Below are positions 36,803 to 48,923 of a stretch of 64,000 bases of DNA, piece after piece (position 1 is the first letter of the stretch; each line of letters begins with the position of its first letter). The translations under genes were made by a program, and so were the position numbers. Below the pieces are notes generated by a model, which was not told the origin of the DNA, did not search any database, and saw nothing but the letters and a program-made list of their open reading frames with translations. Source of the DNA: Hofstenia miamia (lineage: Eukaryota > Xenacoelomorpha > Acoela); contig SCFE01000010.1 in assembly GCA_004352715.1 (NCBI GenBank), positions 1,518,645 to 1,582,644 on the forward strand, written 5' to 3'.

Positions 36803-38630
36803 CTACAGACCAGATTTGGATTGGGTTGGGCCTAAAGTTGGGTCGGGCTGAGCCGGGCTTGGATTGGTTTTGGACCGGATTTTCGACATTATAATTTGGA
36901 TCGGGTTTGGGCCTAATGTTTTAATTAGTAATTGAAATACAAGAAAAAATCTCTTGAAAACTTTAACTCTGCAAATGACAAAAACATTCTCTTTAAATTT
37001 AATAAATCCTGCATTGTTGGCTGGTGCATTACTTTTAACATCAAAATTTTGTCTGCTAAAAGCAAAGAGCGTTTCTGCAAACTCCCACCTACTGTGTGCT
37101 GATGCAAGTTGTTATAATTTTTAAAGGATGATTACTTGAAAAAAACAGTTGTATTAATATTATAATGACTCTAAATACCAATGTTTATATGTTCTGGTAT
37201 TCAAGCCACCTGAGTATGTATAGCGCCCCACCTACTGTGTGGGAATGTAAGTTCGTGTAAGCTGGCAGAAAATTTTAGTAATTGAATATATAAGAACTTA
37301 TATGTTCTCAAAATGATAAGAAGTACGATTGCAATCCTGGTAATATTAGTTGTGGTATTACTTATATTACTAAATTAGTGACGGCGGTAGGAAAAAACTA
37401 TGAAACGTGAATACATGATATCTTGAGTTTAGGGCATAGTACTCAGCAAGGGGTTGCAATATTCTAAAGGGTGGTTCCTTCAAATAATAGTATTATTACT
37501 ATAATTACTCTAAATGCCAATAATTTTCATTTTCTGATATTCAGGCCACCTGAATATGCTTAGCGCCTTGTTGCAAGATTAATAAACAAAAATACAAGGA
37601 TTTTTTCTATATTTACAATGTCTTATTATAATGGATACGCAAGATATTATGATTTGCCTTAAAACATAAATTGTTGTAATAAAATAAATTATCAACATTT
37701 TAAATGAAATTCGTGTAAAAAAGTTTTCAAAATTTTTTAGTGAAACTCCAGTAATTTTATAGAACGTATACAAATTTATATAAAGATTAAGATAAACACA
37801 AATTTCATTTTCAGATAAAACTAATTTTTAGGAAATCTGGATAAAAGAGTAGCAAAACATAAATGCTCTTGTTGTGGTTCCCCTTTCTTAAGATTTGTTT
37901 ACCTACAAACGGCAAATTGCAATCATTGATTTCGGTGCAAAATTACCATTTACGTTTTGCCATGCCATTTCCAATTAATAATTAAATATCTGGAAATTAC
38001 ACATATTGATAAATCGTTTTTAGTTATGCCAACAATCGCTATTATCTCACTTAACATTACCATACTATAAATGGCAACATTTTTATGTGCTTCCATAAAA
38101 GTCTAAGCAAGAGATTACAATATAAGCAGTTAAATTGATAAAAAAGAGGAGACACACCTCATTTACATTGTGCACTTTGACTTTTGAAATTTTATTATTT
38201 TGTGAGATGAAAGCGTTTAACATTTTTAATAAAAAACCAACAAAAATTGAAAAAAACCCCGAGCAATTTGAGCTTAATCTATGCACCAATTTAAAATAAT
38301 TTCGAAAATTTTAGTAACATTTTTGAAACTATATATTCAATACTATTTGGTAACCAAATGCAATTATTTATACTAGGGGCTTACATCTGCTTCAGGGAAG
38401 GTTGAACTCCCTAGCCCCCAGGCCTATGGCTTTGTACAACAAGTTTATTTTATAAGATTAACAATGCAAATAGTGTAGTGCCTATAGGCTTTTAGGAGTC
38501 AAAAGAAACTATCAGTGCCGTAAAAGAACAATAATTTAGGCAGGGCCGGGCTTGTGACGAATAATTAGTGTTTTGAAATGGGCCGGGCTTGGGCCTAAGA
38601 AATCGGCCCAATTCTAACTCTGCTACAGAC
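36803..38630. mobile_element. hAT-type element, 1.8 kb, with perfect 8-bp target duplication
   Basis: The body is 36,811-38,622 (1,812 bp), flanked by CTACAGAC on both sides (36,803-36,810 and 38,623-38,630). The left end is CAGATTTGGATTGGGTTGGG. The right end, reversed, is CAGAGTTAGAATTGGGCCGA. Both subterminal zones (36,811-36,920 and 38,538-38,612) are dense in GGGCCGGGCTTGGGCC-like words. A minus-strand frame at 37,107-36,925 (LNLKRMFLSFAELKFSRDFF) sits where the C-terminal dimerisation region of a hAT transposase would be, but the match is too weak to call. An internal pair of diverged repeats, offset about 340 bp, lies at 37,158-37,228 and 37,499-37,568. Confidence 0.8.
37158..37568. 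repeat. Diverged direct repeats inside the hAT element
   Basis: The block with ACTCTAAATACCAAT, then GATATTCAAGCCACCTGAGT-type and TAGCGCC occurs at 37,158-37,228 and again at 37,499-37,568, about 340 bp apart. A shorter exact word, CCCACCTACTGTGTG, occurs at 37,084 and 37,227. Confidence 0.7.
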
Positions 38631-38779
38631 TAATTTTCATGGAAAACAATTCAGAATTGAACTTGAAAACAAAAGATTAACTCTATTTTAAATCTATTTA
38701 ACGGAAATTTGTTTTGTTGTGTTACGATAACGTTCAAATTTTGCAATAATTTACAATCTATTATTATTGTATTTTCCAG

Positions 38780-38821
38780 GAACCTGCCCAGCCGAAGACC
38801 AGTGGAGCAGTTTATCTATAA
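38780..38821 (+). other. Possible orphan terminal exon
   Basis: A strong acceptor-like sequence (TTGTATTTTCCAG) is followed by an unusually GC-rich short frame, EPAQPKTSGAVYL-stop. The composition contrasts with its surroundings. No upstream exon could be linked and the phase is unknown, so it may be chance. Confidence 0.15.
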
Positions 38822-38939
38822 TTCAAATAAGCAAATAGGAAAGTTTGACTACCATATTGTTAATTTGAGAAAGAACTGTCTTTTAATTGGCATCACTTTG
38901 AGCTTACATATTTTGTGATTCACGAAAATCCGTGTAGGA

Positions 38940-38954
38940 GGGACGTCACGTCCC
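38940..38954. promoter_or_regulatory. Perfect palindrome containing a CRE-like ACGTCA
   Basis: GGGACGTCACGTCCC is a perfect 15-base palindrome with 7-base arms. It contains TGACGT/ACGTCA, the core bound by CREB/ATF-type bZIP proteins. A weaker inverted repeat (CACGAAAATCCGTG) lies just before it. No promoter or gene start was identified nearby, so a regulatory role is only possible. Confidence 0.2.
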
Positions 38955-39629
38955 TATTTAACACAGGGGTAAAACCAGAGGGGTGAAAGAGGGCTGCATG
39001 CACTCCAAAGCTAAGATCTTGAGCCCCCTGAATGATGCATATTTTGCGCACATTATATCCTTCTTGTAGTGCCTGTTGATGCTATTGCATTACATTATTT
39101 TAAAAGAGTAAGACTGTTCATGCTATTCAAACAACTCTTCCATTTATACAATTATGACACAAAGCAACATTTTCCAAACTTAATCTTATAAAGTCAGTTT
39201 TATAGTGATATGTTTTCCTTGTTCACTGCTCTACATTGTCACTTCAGAATTAAGACAAGGGCCAATGAAACTCTCAATGTAAAGTGATATATGTTGAATG
39301 ATCAGGTCAGAGACACGTTCTTCTTTTTCTACTCTTTTTCAAATTATATTAGAAGAATAAAATATTCTACAAGACTTGTGATGCTCAATCTAGTATTAAA
39401 ATATTTGGGATTTTAAATCAAATAAGCAATAAAACGCCATATTTCTCTTGGTTTCTTTAAATCATATTTTTGATATGGTTTCATTTGCAAATAAAAGATT
39501 TCAGATGTCTAATCTTTCAACTTCATAAACAATTACAGTATTCAATAAAATAATCAATTTCCAATTATTACAATAATTGCAATATCAATAAAATATTGCT
39601 TACTTCTGCAGATAGAGTAGAATAAATGC

Positions 39630-39632
<3 letters not shown>
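38955..39632. other. AT-rich stretch without recognised genes
   Basis: A G-rich patch lies at 38,965-39,030 (AGAGGGGTGAAAGAGGGC); nothing else was recognised. Confidence 0.45.
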
Positions 39633-39672
<40 letters not shown>

Positions 39673-39691
39673 TTATATATATATATATATG
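39633..39691. repeat. (AT)n microsatellite with interruptions
   Basis: AT units are interrupted by GT at 39,661 and by a TTT step at about 39,672. Confidence 0.9.
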
Positions 39692-42455
39692 TACTATGAT
39701 TGTTATGAACATATGTTTCATCAGGAATGGAAGCATTTGTGCTCTGGGTTCGCCTCTGACCATAAGGTTGACAAGCATTATCCTAATCTGCTTCCATTTT
39801 CCGTGATTTAGCTTCTATAGAACTTTATATTTCTCTAAAACATCTGAGATGAACAGAAATATTTGCAATAATTGAAGTGATAAGTTCTTGTATTTGATTC
39901 GCCTTTCTTTTTGGTTGATTTATAAAAACATCAAAAAATGATTAAGTTTGGTTTGTTCAAATATAAACCATCGTTCAGAAAAGGAAAAATTACATTATAG
40001 TACTTTCTAACTGTTTAGTTAATTATTTAACTTATATGCAAATTGATAGACCAGATAAGCACTATAATTTCTAAACCACAGAAATCCAAATCATGAGTCA
40101 AATTTTTTCCATTAATTCAAAGCACATTTACATTTCTTAAGTGTTACTGAATTGATTGCCTGAATGTTTTTGTGCTTACATGCAGGTTTACCCATACCAT
40201 AGCCAAACTTGTTTTGTAATACCATATGAAAATTAATGCCGTTTGTGAAAATGTATATTTTTCTAACATAAAAGGAAATTTAAAGCAAAAAAAATTAAAT
40301 TTCAAAAGTTTTTTTAAATAAACTATAAAATGGAAGCCAGATTCATGTTCTACACATAAAAGTTGCAAAGTTGGACTGGGTCCGATTTTAATCATGATTT
40401 CTGAGACACCTTAGTAAACATTCATTCGTTTATTCCCTCGGAAATGTTCAAATACCTTTATAGTTGCGGATGTTACCGAAAATGGATTTAAAATGTCCTA
40501 AATATAGGTCTGTTAGGCAATCCTTAATATACAACTAGCAATTGAAGCATACAAACTTTGTATTTTCACATATTCATACACTTAGCCGTTGGAATGTTAA
40601 ATCGTTTGTTTACTAAATGTGATTACTTCCTGTAGAAAGTTAGCATACGGTACTCTAACATCCATACCTTCTGCAGTTTAATGTTATAGCGGATATTGAA
40701 CTGACTGCGTAAATAAACATTTGATTCCGCTTGAACTTCATATAAGCAGCTAATTCAGAAAACAGCATTTTAAATTAATTTTAATTGACATCGCGAGAAT
40801 TCCATTAAATTATTTTAAATTTGTTAGTGGTTTAAACTCGTTACGACGTGGGAGTAGATTTTCTCTAAAATCAATTCCCAGCTTGCTTTGATATTTTTGG
40901 CTTTTAAGTGACAATTATTCCAGTTTATTAAATATTTTGACAGCAATATTTTACTGAAATTCAAATTTATTTTCATTAGATGATACTTGAGTTTGATTTA
41001 GTGCTTTTATTTTAAATATGACCTTACTCTTGGGATAAGTAATATTATGATTGTATAGTGTTGCATAATATAACACTATATTTACTTATAATAGTACAAT
41101 AAAATAGAGAATAATTATGCAGAAATACAATTACAATACAAAATTAGAATTTCAAAAAATTAACAGGCCAAAAAAACAATGAGTAAGTTGATAACAACGA
41201 TCCAAAATCATTTGCAAAGACAGTTGCTCACAGTAATCAAAGAAGCTTATATCAGTATTTTTATTAATAAATATTGCCATGTCACACTTAGTCAAAGTAA
41301 ATAGTGATTTGCCTTCCTTTTAAACATAAACATGAATATGGGCAGAGAACTTGGGGCTAAGCTCGGCTCAGGCCACCCAGGCAGATTTTACTTAATGTCA
41401 ATGCGGCCCATTTTAATCACACTTTGTAATCCTATCCAAATAAAATTATTCAATGTTTCAATTTGCTAATTCAAATTTGGCTACGTTAGAAACGTATCAT
41501 AACATTCATGCACTGAAATTGAAAAACTTAAATTGAATCTTAGAACATACAACTGTAAAATTTCAAAAATGCAATTTCAACAAATTGTTTATGAATATAT
41601 AGCATTCTCTACATTTGGGTGTACAATTGCGCAATAGCAAGCTGGTCATTCAGACATATTTTTCTATACAAACCATTCCATGGTGGAAAGGCGAAATGGA
41701 ACCGTCCATCCGGGTTGGCATTCGAATTTCATGAAGGCCGGTAAAAATACCGGGTGCTTATCCGCCGAAATGAAAAAATATTTCTTGTTTCATTTGATAA
41801 GCCGAGAATATTTTATTATATATTTGGGAAAAATCCCATGAGAATCTAAAGTTTCAGATAGTTTTATTGCTTCAGCAGGCTACATTGTTTCAACTAGAAT
41901 AACACTTAAATTTATCTCATTGGAATCTCATTAACTTTGCCTATAAATTGATTTTTCTATTTTTGATTTTGTGATTTTGTTTCAGCTTCTAATGAAATTA
42001 TCTAGTAATAATATTAACAGACGTTTTTTGTGAACTGGCGGACTTGCACTTGAAAATTTAAGAAACTTCATACAAATATTTGAGGAGCCACTCAAAATAA
42101 ATTTGAAACATTTTCGATTGCAAACACCATCAAACGCAAATGTCAGTTGAATTTTGACATATCTTACTAGAGGAGTAAATATGTTTGGTCTTAGCAGAAC
42201 ATTTTTGGAATGTATTCATTTACAATTATTCCATGCTAAGTGATGTTAAGTGCCATCGCAATGTAAACCATAAGGATTGATAATGCTACCCTTAGTTTTA
42301 TATATATTTTAACTATCGTACAAACAGTAGTTAACAAAACAAACTGAAACGTTCAAAATTTAAATTCAATGATAAATGAAAAACTGATTATAGTTATGCA
42401 AAGAATATATGTATAGAAAAAATCAAAATTGTGTTTTGCAAGAAATACATGTACA
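39692..42455. other. AT-rich stretch without recognised genes
   Basis: GC-rich scraps occur at 41,341-41,412 and 41,676-41,770 (AAGGCCGGTAAAAATACCGG, a short inverted repeat). No gene or bounded element was recognised. Confidence 0.45.
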
Positions 42456-42482
42456 TGTATATATCTATATACATATATATAT

Positions 42483-42526
<44 letters not shown>

Positions 42527-42532
42527 CAAAGT
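42456..42532. repeat. (AT)n microsatellite
   Basis: About 70 bases of AT with a few interruptions. It directly precedes the 5' truncation point of the LINE copy that follows. Confidence 0.9.
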
Positions 42533-43280
42533 AAGTGATGTATTTTCTGATTGGCTACCTATTAGGAAATCGCGTAACTCAGGGGACAATCGTAGATGCC
42601 ATAATTCAATTTTTTCATTCATGTATTATGAGTCTCCTAAGTTATGCAAGTATATTATTTACTGATCTAAAAGTTGTTCATTAAAAAAAGCTCGATATCA
42701 AAATAAAAAAGGCTCCGAATGCTTCAAAGAAAAATTCGACCCGAACTAAACAATTTATTTCTAGGTCTATTCGTCTCCCAATACAGCTAATCATATTGAA
42801 CACGATGTTAACGTTTTTTAATCTCAAGAAATTACCTTCTTATCATAATAGTTCAATGCCTTGTTTTATTCATAAGCAGAATTCCAGATCAAAGCACTTT
42901 ACTTGCGCAAAATGCAGAGAAAAAGTTTTGAAGCAATCATTCATTAATACCGCTATACGAACTTGGAACTCACTACCTAAAGAGATAAAGAACATTGAAA
43001 AACTTCAAGCTTTTAAGAATCACAATATAATTTTCCTTAAGCAAGGGTATATTTCGGGCAAATTATGGTTAGGATACAAATTCTACAATAATGATTATAG
43101 CATATTTTGTCCTTGACATCCTCATAGTAATTTATCCCTACCTTGGTGGATTTATTGTATATATAGTTTTATTCTATTGTATGTATCTGTATAATGTTTG
43201 TCTATTTGATGACACTATTCAGATAAATTACTAGTTTCTAATTGTTAATATTTTTCTGAATAAAGAGTGTCTTATCTAAG
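42533..43280 (+). mobile_element. LINE copy (family C), 5'-truncated with internal deletion
   Basis: The start VSDVFSDWLP corresponds to LNDIFSEWLP of the best copy (48,938-50,701). After a frameshift the GVxQGTI motif is fused directly to AIIQFFHSCIMSLLSYASIL, so about 400 bp holding the YADD catalytic box and YLGV motif are deleted. An intact C-terminal frame at 42,796-43,116 follows, with SRSKHFTCAKCREKVLKQSF, IRTWNSLPKEIKNIEKLQAF and the family signature GKLWLGYKFYNNDYS. The 3' end lies at about 43,277 in GTGTCTTATCTAAG, a short form of the TTATC-type tail. As a partial RT it cannot be active. Confidence 0.85.
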
Positions 43281-45310
43281 AAGGAAACTATTTTTTTAGG
43301 ATTTGAACATTATTTTAAAACATATCTTTCGTTTTGTAAATATTGGAATGATCTTTGTTCTTTTTAATTTGGCATTCATTCTTCTAATTTTTTTCTTTAA
43401 ATTTGTTAATTAGTTTTCTATATAGGTTTTCTATTGGTTTCATCAATGCTTTTTTTCGGAAATGTGATGTCATTTGAAAATAATGCAATAGAATATTTCT
43501 TGATCAACTTGTGAGGATAGGATAACCGTTACTCTCTAAAATGTTTAAATTTTGATGGCTGCAGACGCTAGATGTTGTAATTTGTTATATCATTTTTGCC
43601 CTATTAAATAAGGCTTTGATTGCATTGATTTTGTATGATATGTTGCAATTGGACGTATACGGGATGGATATTCCTGATTTGTTCTCCTTGACGTTTAAAC
43701 TAAGTTTGGCGTATTTCTGTTACCCCAAAACAACTAGAATAGGATTTTGAGCTCAAATCAAATAGGACGAGCCTTATATTTTGTGACGTTTAAACATTTT
43801 TTAAATAATTTTTCTTGTGTGCTTAATATGAGAGTCGTCCTAATTTTGCTTATCAAGATTAAAAAAAACATCAATAGTCTAAGTTTGGGATAGCATTGTT
43901 ACCCCAAAAGAAATCAGCTTAAAAATTTTGCTTTAGAGTGATTGCAAGTTTTTTTATAGTGATACCATGGTTAAAAACCCTAGTGTAATGACTTCATGGA
44001 AATTTCATTAATTAATTCATTTAGCTTGTACCCAAAAAACATCAAAATTGGGAAATTCTTTTTAGTTTTTGTATGCTATGATCTTAGAATTGATAGAGCA
44101 TTTTTCCACATTCTTGTACAGCGAGATATCGCTTCATTTCCTCGACGTATTGATTTTTCAAAATAATCACATTTATATGTATAAACATACCCAAAAAGCA
44201 AGACAAATTAATCAACCATTTAGTTGAAGCAAAGAAGAAACTAAAGCGGAAAACATTAAAACGCTTGATTTATATCCAGTTGAAGGTTGAATTTCAAATA
44301 ACTAATTAGGCTGTCTTCATTGGTAGCTGACCTACGAAATTAATTATTATAAGTCCCGTTTTAGTTCTTCATAGAACATTTTCGTAGACGTCAATATTTA
44401 GGAATGTTTGAAAATTTCATGACACTCTAAATTTTTGCAGTTTCATGGCTTTGACTACTTGAAGGTCACTATACAGTCTTATCTGTTAACTTCAATAAGA
44501 AAAAACTGTTTAGAATGACTCATCTGTTTGTGTACTTTCCTAAAAAATGTTGGAAAAAAGTTGCTTATAAATTCCCATATCTTATGAAACCCAAACAACC
44601 TAGCCAATGTTAATATTCACCACTAGAGAGCACAGGAAGGAGAAAATTGATGACAGGCGCTGTTGCCAGTGAACCAATGAAATCTCCTCATTTGTGTCAT
44701 CATCCATCACCACTAAAAGTTTTGTATTTCAGTACCCAAAGTGCTTGTTAGTCTCAATAATAATGCTTTTCTGCACATAAGGAAATCGCCGAATGAGTTT
44801 CATTTGCAGCCAACTAGTTAACTAGTACACTTAAGTGCGAAGCACAAAAAGCTGCTATTGGTGACTGCAGAAAAAAACCCAACAAACCTTCTTTCCAAAT
44901 TTGAAGAAAGTTTTCAAGAACAAGTTTCTTGATTCCTTTCTCTTAGCAGACATTCCTCTTTAATAAACTGCAAGACCCAAAAACCTGCCAGCCCTTCACC
45001 AATCTTGGGTAACCCGTTACATATGTGAGCATTTGTTGAGAGCACATGGCCTTGTTAGCAGAAGGACAAACAATTTGCTTCAAGAAGCGTTTTCATAGTA
45101 AAAACATCTTCATCGTTGTTGTTGAAAGTGAGGTTTGTTTTAGCAAATACCCTAGCACTCTCCCGGCAACACAACAATGTCAGACACTGCATACATCGTG
45201 GACTGCAGCTGAAAGGCTGCCACAATTAACTCCACCAGAAATATCAAAGATCAGAAACTTTCTATTTATATTTAAATATGTAATTATACAATGCTCAGGC
45301 TACCGATATA

Positions 45311-45312
<2 letters not shown>
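43281..45312. other. AT-rich stretch; possible weak direct repeat
   Basis: The word CTAAGTTTGGxxTA...GTTACCCCAAAA occurs twice, near 43,700 and near 43,880. It resembles the GTTACCCC words of the TIR element at 16-17 kb. A 70-codon run before the N gap (45,046-45,260) is not recognised. Confidence 0.4.
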
Positions 45313-45343
<31 letters not shown>

Positions 45344-45467
45344 NNNNNNNNNNNNNNNNNNNNNNNNNNNNNNNNNNNNNNNNNNNNNNNNNNNNNNNNN
45401 NNNNNNNNNNNNNNNNNNNNNNNNNNNNNNNNNNNNNNNNNNNNNNNNNNNNNNNATATATATATAT
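45313..45467. repeat. (AT)n microsatellite interrupted by an assembly gap
   Basis: AT repeat at 45,313-45,343, unknown bases (N) at 45,344-45,455 (112 bases), and AT repeat again at 45,456-45,467. The assembler failed to close the dinucleotide array, so its true length is unknown. Confidence 0.95.
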
Positions 45468-45659
45468 AAATTATGCTGCTTAAAATATAAAAATACTTTG
45501 AGTATACAAACTTGTCTCTACATACTCTTAGTTACTCAAAGAATCAAAAGTAACCCTGGACACGTTTTAACTATGAAGAATATATTTAAAAACTTACTAA
45601 TAATAAAAACACAAATTATGTGCATGTAAAACTTCAGAATTTAGCCAATAAACATAACC

Positions 45660-46220
45660 ATTTAGTAAATTTTTTTTCATTACACCCAGAACTTGTTTCC
45701 AAAAGTCTTGATGACAAAGATTAAGGCAGGTGTGTTTGTTGGTCCAGCAGTGAGACGCCTTTTCAAATAAAAAATATTTGCTTCAAATCGCACACCCTCT
45801 GGGCACACTGCTTAGACAAGTTTTGTGGTTGTTTTTGTGGATTACTAGGAAATCACAAAGCTGAAATTTACAAAGAGTTGTGGAGAATTTGGTTGATGCA
45901 TACCACAAAATTGACTGCTGAAAGTCTCTTAAATGGCAAATCCTTCACAGTCATATTGATTACTCTAAAAATAGCATGTGTATTATTCTGAGGAATAGGG
46001 TAAATGATTTCATTAGGATATCAAATCATATGATAGGCGCTACAAGGAACAATATGATGAAAGCATGATTGGAAATTACATTTGGAGTCCTTGGCACTAC
46101 ACTGAAAGCCTTATTTTTTCTTCTGCATTTTAGAAGACGGTTGGCTTTGTTTTCATTGGATCCCTTACTTCACGCACATATTCGGCATGAACAATACAAG
46201 TAAGCCTACTGACAAGAAAT
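45660..46220 (+). pseudogene. Decayed copy of a conserved repeat-associated animal protein family
   Basis: Three frames together give motifs in the right order. CLDKFCGCFCGLLGNHKAEI is followed by YKEL; a shifted frame gives VENLVDAYHKIDC and SLKWQILHSHIDYS; another gives FHxDIKSYDRRYKEQYDESM and GNYIW (about 46,015-46,090). These correspond to a protein family widespread in invertebrate genomes, usually annotated as uncharacterised, with FLGNHKAENYxELV, then MSLKxHFLHSHLDFFPENLG, then EHGERFHQDI, then RYQGxW and MxxDYCW. The family is multicopy and probably carried by mobile elements. Here stops and frameshifts are frequent, and the FFPENLG part is lost. Any upstream part would lie across the N gap and was not recognised. 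Confidence 0.65.
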
Positions 46221-47300
46221 CACCTTCACGAAAATGTGATGTTGGAATCACTATCATTGGTTATCAAGCGGAAAAAGAAAATAGAAAAACTTCAATATTG
46301 TGTTAAACCCATAATCTGTTTTCTCGACTAAAACACGCAATAGTGTCATATTTCTAAACATAATTCCCTTATTGTATAGAAATCTTTATGTTATCACATT
46401 TTTTCTTGCTTACTCTCATAGACTTACACATGTAGTTATGTATTGTACATTGTAATTAATTTCCTTTATTAGCATTATTAATAATTAATATTAACTTTTT
46501 CAATTATAATGTTGAATATCAGTCTCATACATAAAGATATATCTTTGTAACAGAAATGTAGCAAACATATAAATATAGGAATGAATTTGTGATAAAGCAT
46601 TGCTTCAGACCAAATGGGTCGTATGAGACCTACAATTTCAAATTTCTCAACTACTTTCAGAAATTGAAAATTTTTTCCAATATTAAGTTCTCTTAGTTTT
46701 AACATATTTATTTCAAATACCAAAGGTAGAAAACCTTATTTGAGCAGTTTTAAAAAGTCTTGATCTAAAGAGGTTAAGATGTGCCGCAACAATTAGCATA
46801 ACTGAATTTTGGCTAAGAGACTGATTCCAACAACATGTAAATATTTAATAGGAGAATATGCAAACTTTTTCATAACTATGGAACGTCTAGCAATTTATTA
46901 TGCAAAACTTTAGGTGGTGATGGTGTTCTTCTTATTCGAAAAATTTACTGACCCAAGTTAGGAAATGACTTTTCATCTTTAGATTCAATATTCGAAAGCC
47001 TATGAATCGAATTAAACAACCCAAATAAAAGTTCTAGATTTAGAAAGCAATTACTAAATATGTCTTACTACCCTTCAATAAATTACCTCAATGATTTTGT
47101 TATTAAAATAAAAAACGAGTTACCGTCTAGCACACTTTTTGAGCATATCATCACTACAGATAAGAAAGATAACTATAGTTTTTATTGAAAAGAATCATTG
47201 TATTATTGCTATACAAATTCCTAGTGATATCATTAAAACAATGAAAGAATCGATGTTCATCCGTGACCATTCTAGAGAAAATATTGCTTAGCTTAAATCT
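46221..47300. other. AT-rich stretch, possibly the decayed 5' part of the next LINE
   Basis: The frame around 47,000-47,180 (SINYLNDFVIKIKNELPS) could be a degenerate linker upstream of the RT, but I cannot confirm this. Nothing else was recognised. Confidence 0.35.
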
Positions 47301-47309
47301 ATATCATAC

Positions 47310-48290
47310 TAAGAAAAATCTTATCCAATATGCTGATGATACCTGTCTGATGATGAGGCAATAAATCAAATTGAATTGAGTTATCAATCATGATGCAATT
47401 AATTTTCAATGCATAAATTACGAATTAATGCTAAAAACTTTTGTTTACTTAGTATGTATAATGCTGAAAAAGGTCGTCCAAAAATTTTTCTGATGGTAAA
47501 AAATACCAAAATTTTATCCTTTCAATACCTAGAGGTTACAGTTGAATCAAATTTGGTATTTAATTAACATATTGAATCACTACAAAAGCAAATTGCTATT
47601 AACATAGAAACTACAATCCATGTTTTAAACCAACTACCAGAAAATGCAATTATGCAACTTCTCTATTCATTGGTAATTAGCCATTTTAATCACAGTAGTA
47701 TTATGTTTGCAAACATAAGTTTAGAACTAATTAAACGTGAAATCAATAGAAATGGGTCATTAATGTTTGTAAGAGAAATTCTAGTTCTTTGAAAATATGC
47801 ATTTCTAAGTCAATCCCATGTCCTAAACACTAAATTTTATAAAATTGGGAAGTTACTTCCAATCTATACTTACATAACAATCTCAGAATTGTCAAACAAG
47901 TTCAATGAAAGAACAAAAAGATTTACTACAGCCAATTATAAATATAAAATTAAACAACATTCTTTTATATATAAAGTAGAGACAATTGAATGAATATCCT
48001 AAAGATATAATTAATTATCAAGAGAGTAGAGAGTATTAAAACTTAAAACACTTTTGTAAACGTGTTATGGAATGAATTCTAAAACAAAAATTCATATGTG
48101 GCAAATCTTGGATGGGTAACAAATTTTATATTGATTATACTACAACAAGACAATAATATACATAACCTGAAAAAAATTTTCTTGTACATATCACATGAAT
48201 TATTTTAATTTGTACATTTATCGACGCTATTTTGAGATATATCAGTTTTCCAAATTGTAATAAAATCTCAAAATATAGAATATCTTGTCT
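47310..48290 (+). mobile_element. LINE copy (family C), heavily decayed
   Basis: LIQYADDTCLMM (about 47,325) equals LIQYADDTCIFS of the best copy, so the catalytic YADD is still present in this old fragment. In broken frames follow FQYLEVTVESNLVFN (the YLGVTIDSKLKFN box), LNQLPENAIMQLLYSLVISH, and the family C-terminal signature GKSWMGNKFYID near 48,100-48,140. Stops and frameshifts occur throughout. The 3' end near 48,290 carries TCTTGTCTTATCAAG, a degenerate TTATC-type tail. It is older than the copies at 48.9 and 51.7 kb, judging by the number of lesions. Confidence 0.75.
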
Positions 48291-48923
48291 TATCAAGATT
48301 TTAAAATTTAATGTTTACCTTTCAATTTCAGCGAAATACACTTATGCTCTTCTACATTTAGATTTCCTGATGAAAATTCAACATTAGTAATTACTTATTC
48401 TCTTTCACGGATTAGTTTCAATAGCTTAGATAAAACTTTCAACCGATAATTTGTAATTTACAGACTGAATTAGATATAGAGAATCGGCATTGGATTAGTG
48501 CGGTGTTAATGAGTGCCTAAATTCACTCACTGCACAACAACATAGAGCAGGAACTAAACAGGGCTAACTGTTCTTGGTGGAATTTAGAATGTGTATCATT
48601 GAATGGTAACTGGAAACTAAGGCAATTTTCTTCAATGCAATTCATAAACCTGCCACCTTCTCATCGACAGGAATAGTAACTTACTTAAAAGGGAAATCAC
48701 GAAATTGATTTGTAAGAAAAATAAATAAGTTGGAAATTGATCATATTATGCCTGCAACAAGGTCTGGATTCCACAAAAATTTAATGAGTATGATACGTCA
48801 GGATAACTTTCCTTGAATATTGTGATCAATTTAAATTACAAAAACCAGATTAATTAGTCTGTATGCACTATAGCAGTATTGGGGAAAAGAAAAAATATAG
48901 CATTTACAAAATTAAGAGGGCAG
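48291..48923. other. Flank that probably continues the older LINE-A
   Basis: The target duplication around the family C insertion shows that the sequence at 48,924 and below was originally joined to 50,716. The 3' part of LINE-A should therefore continue here on the minus strand. No motif clear enough to prove it was found. Confidence 0.35.

Noticed and set aside
37158-37568. Direct repeats as a CRISPR-like or satellite array
   Set aside because: Only two diverged units occur inside a hAT element, in a eukaryotic genome.
39554-39811. Overlapping Tyr/Ile-rich frames on both strands
   Set aside because: They are produced by the (AT)n microsatellite.
45046-45483. 145-codon plus-strand frame
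   Set aside because: It runs through 112 unknown bases and (AT)n repeat sequence, so its length is an artefact.
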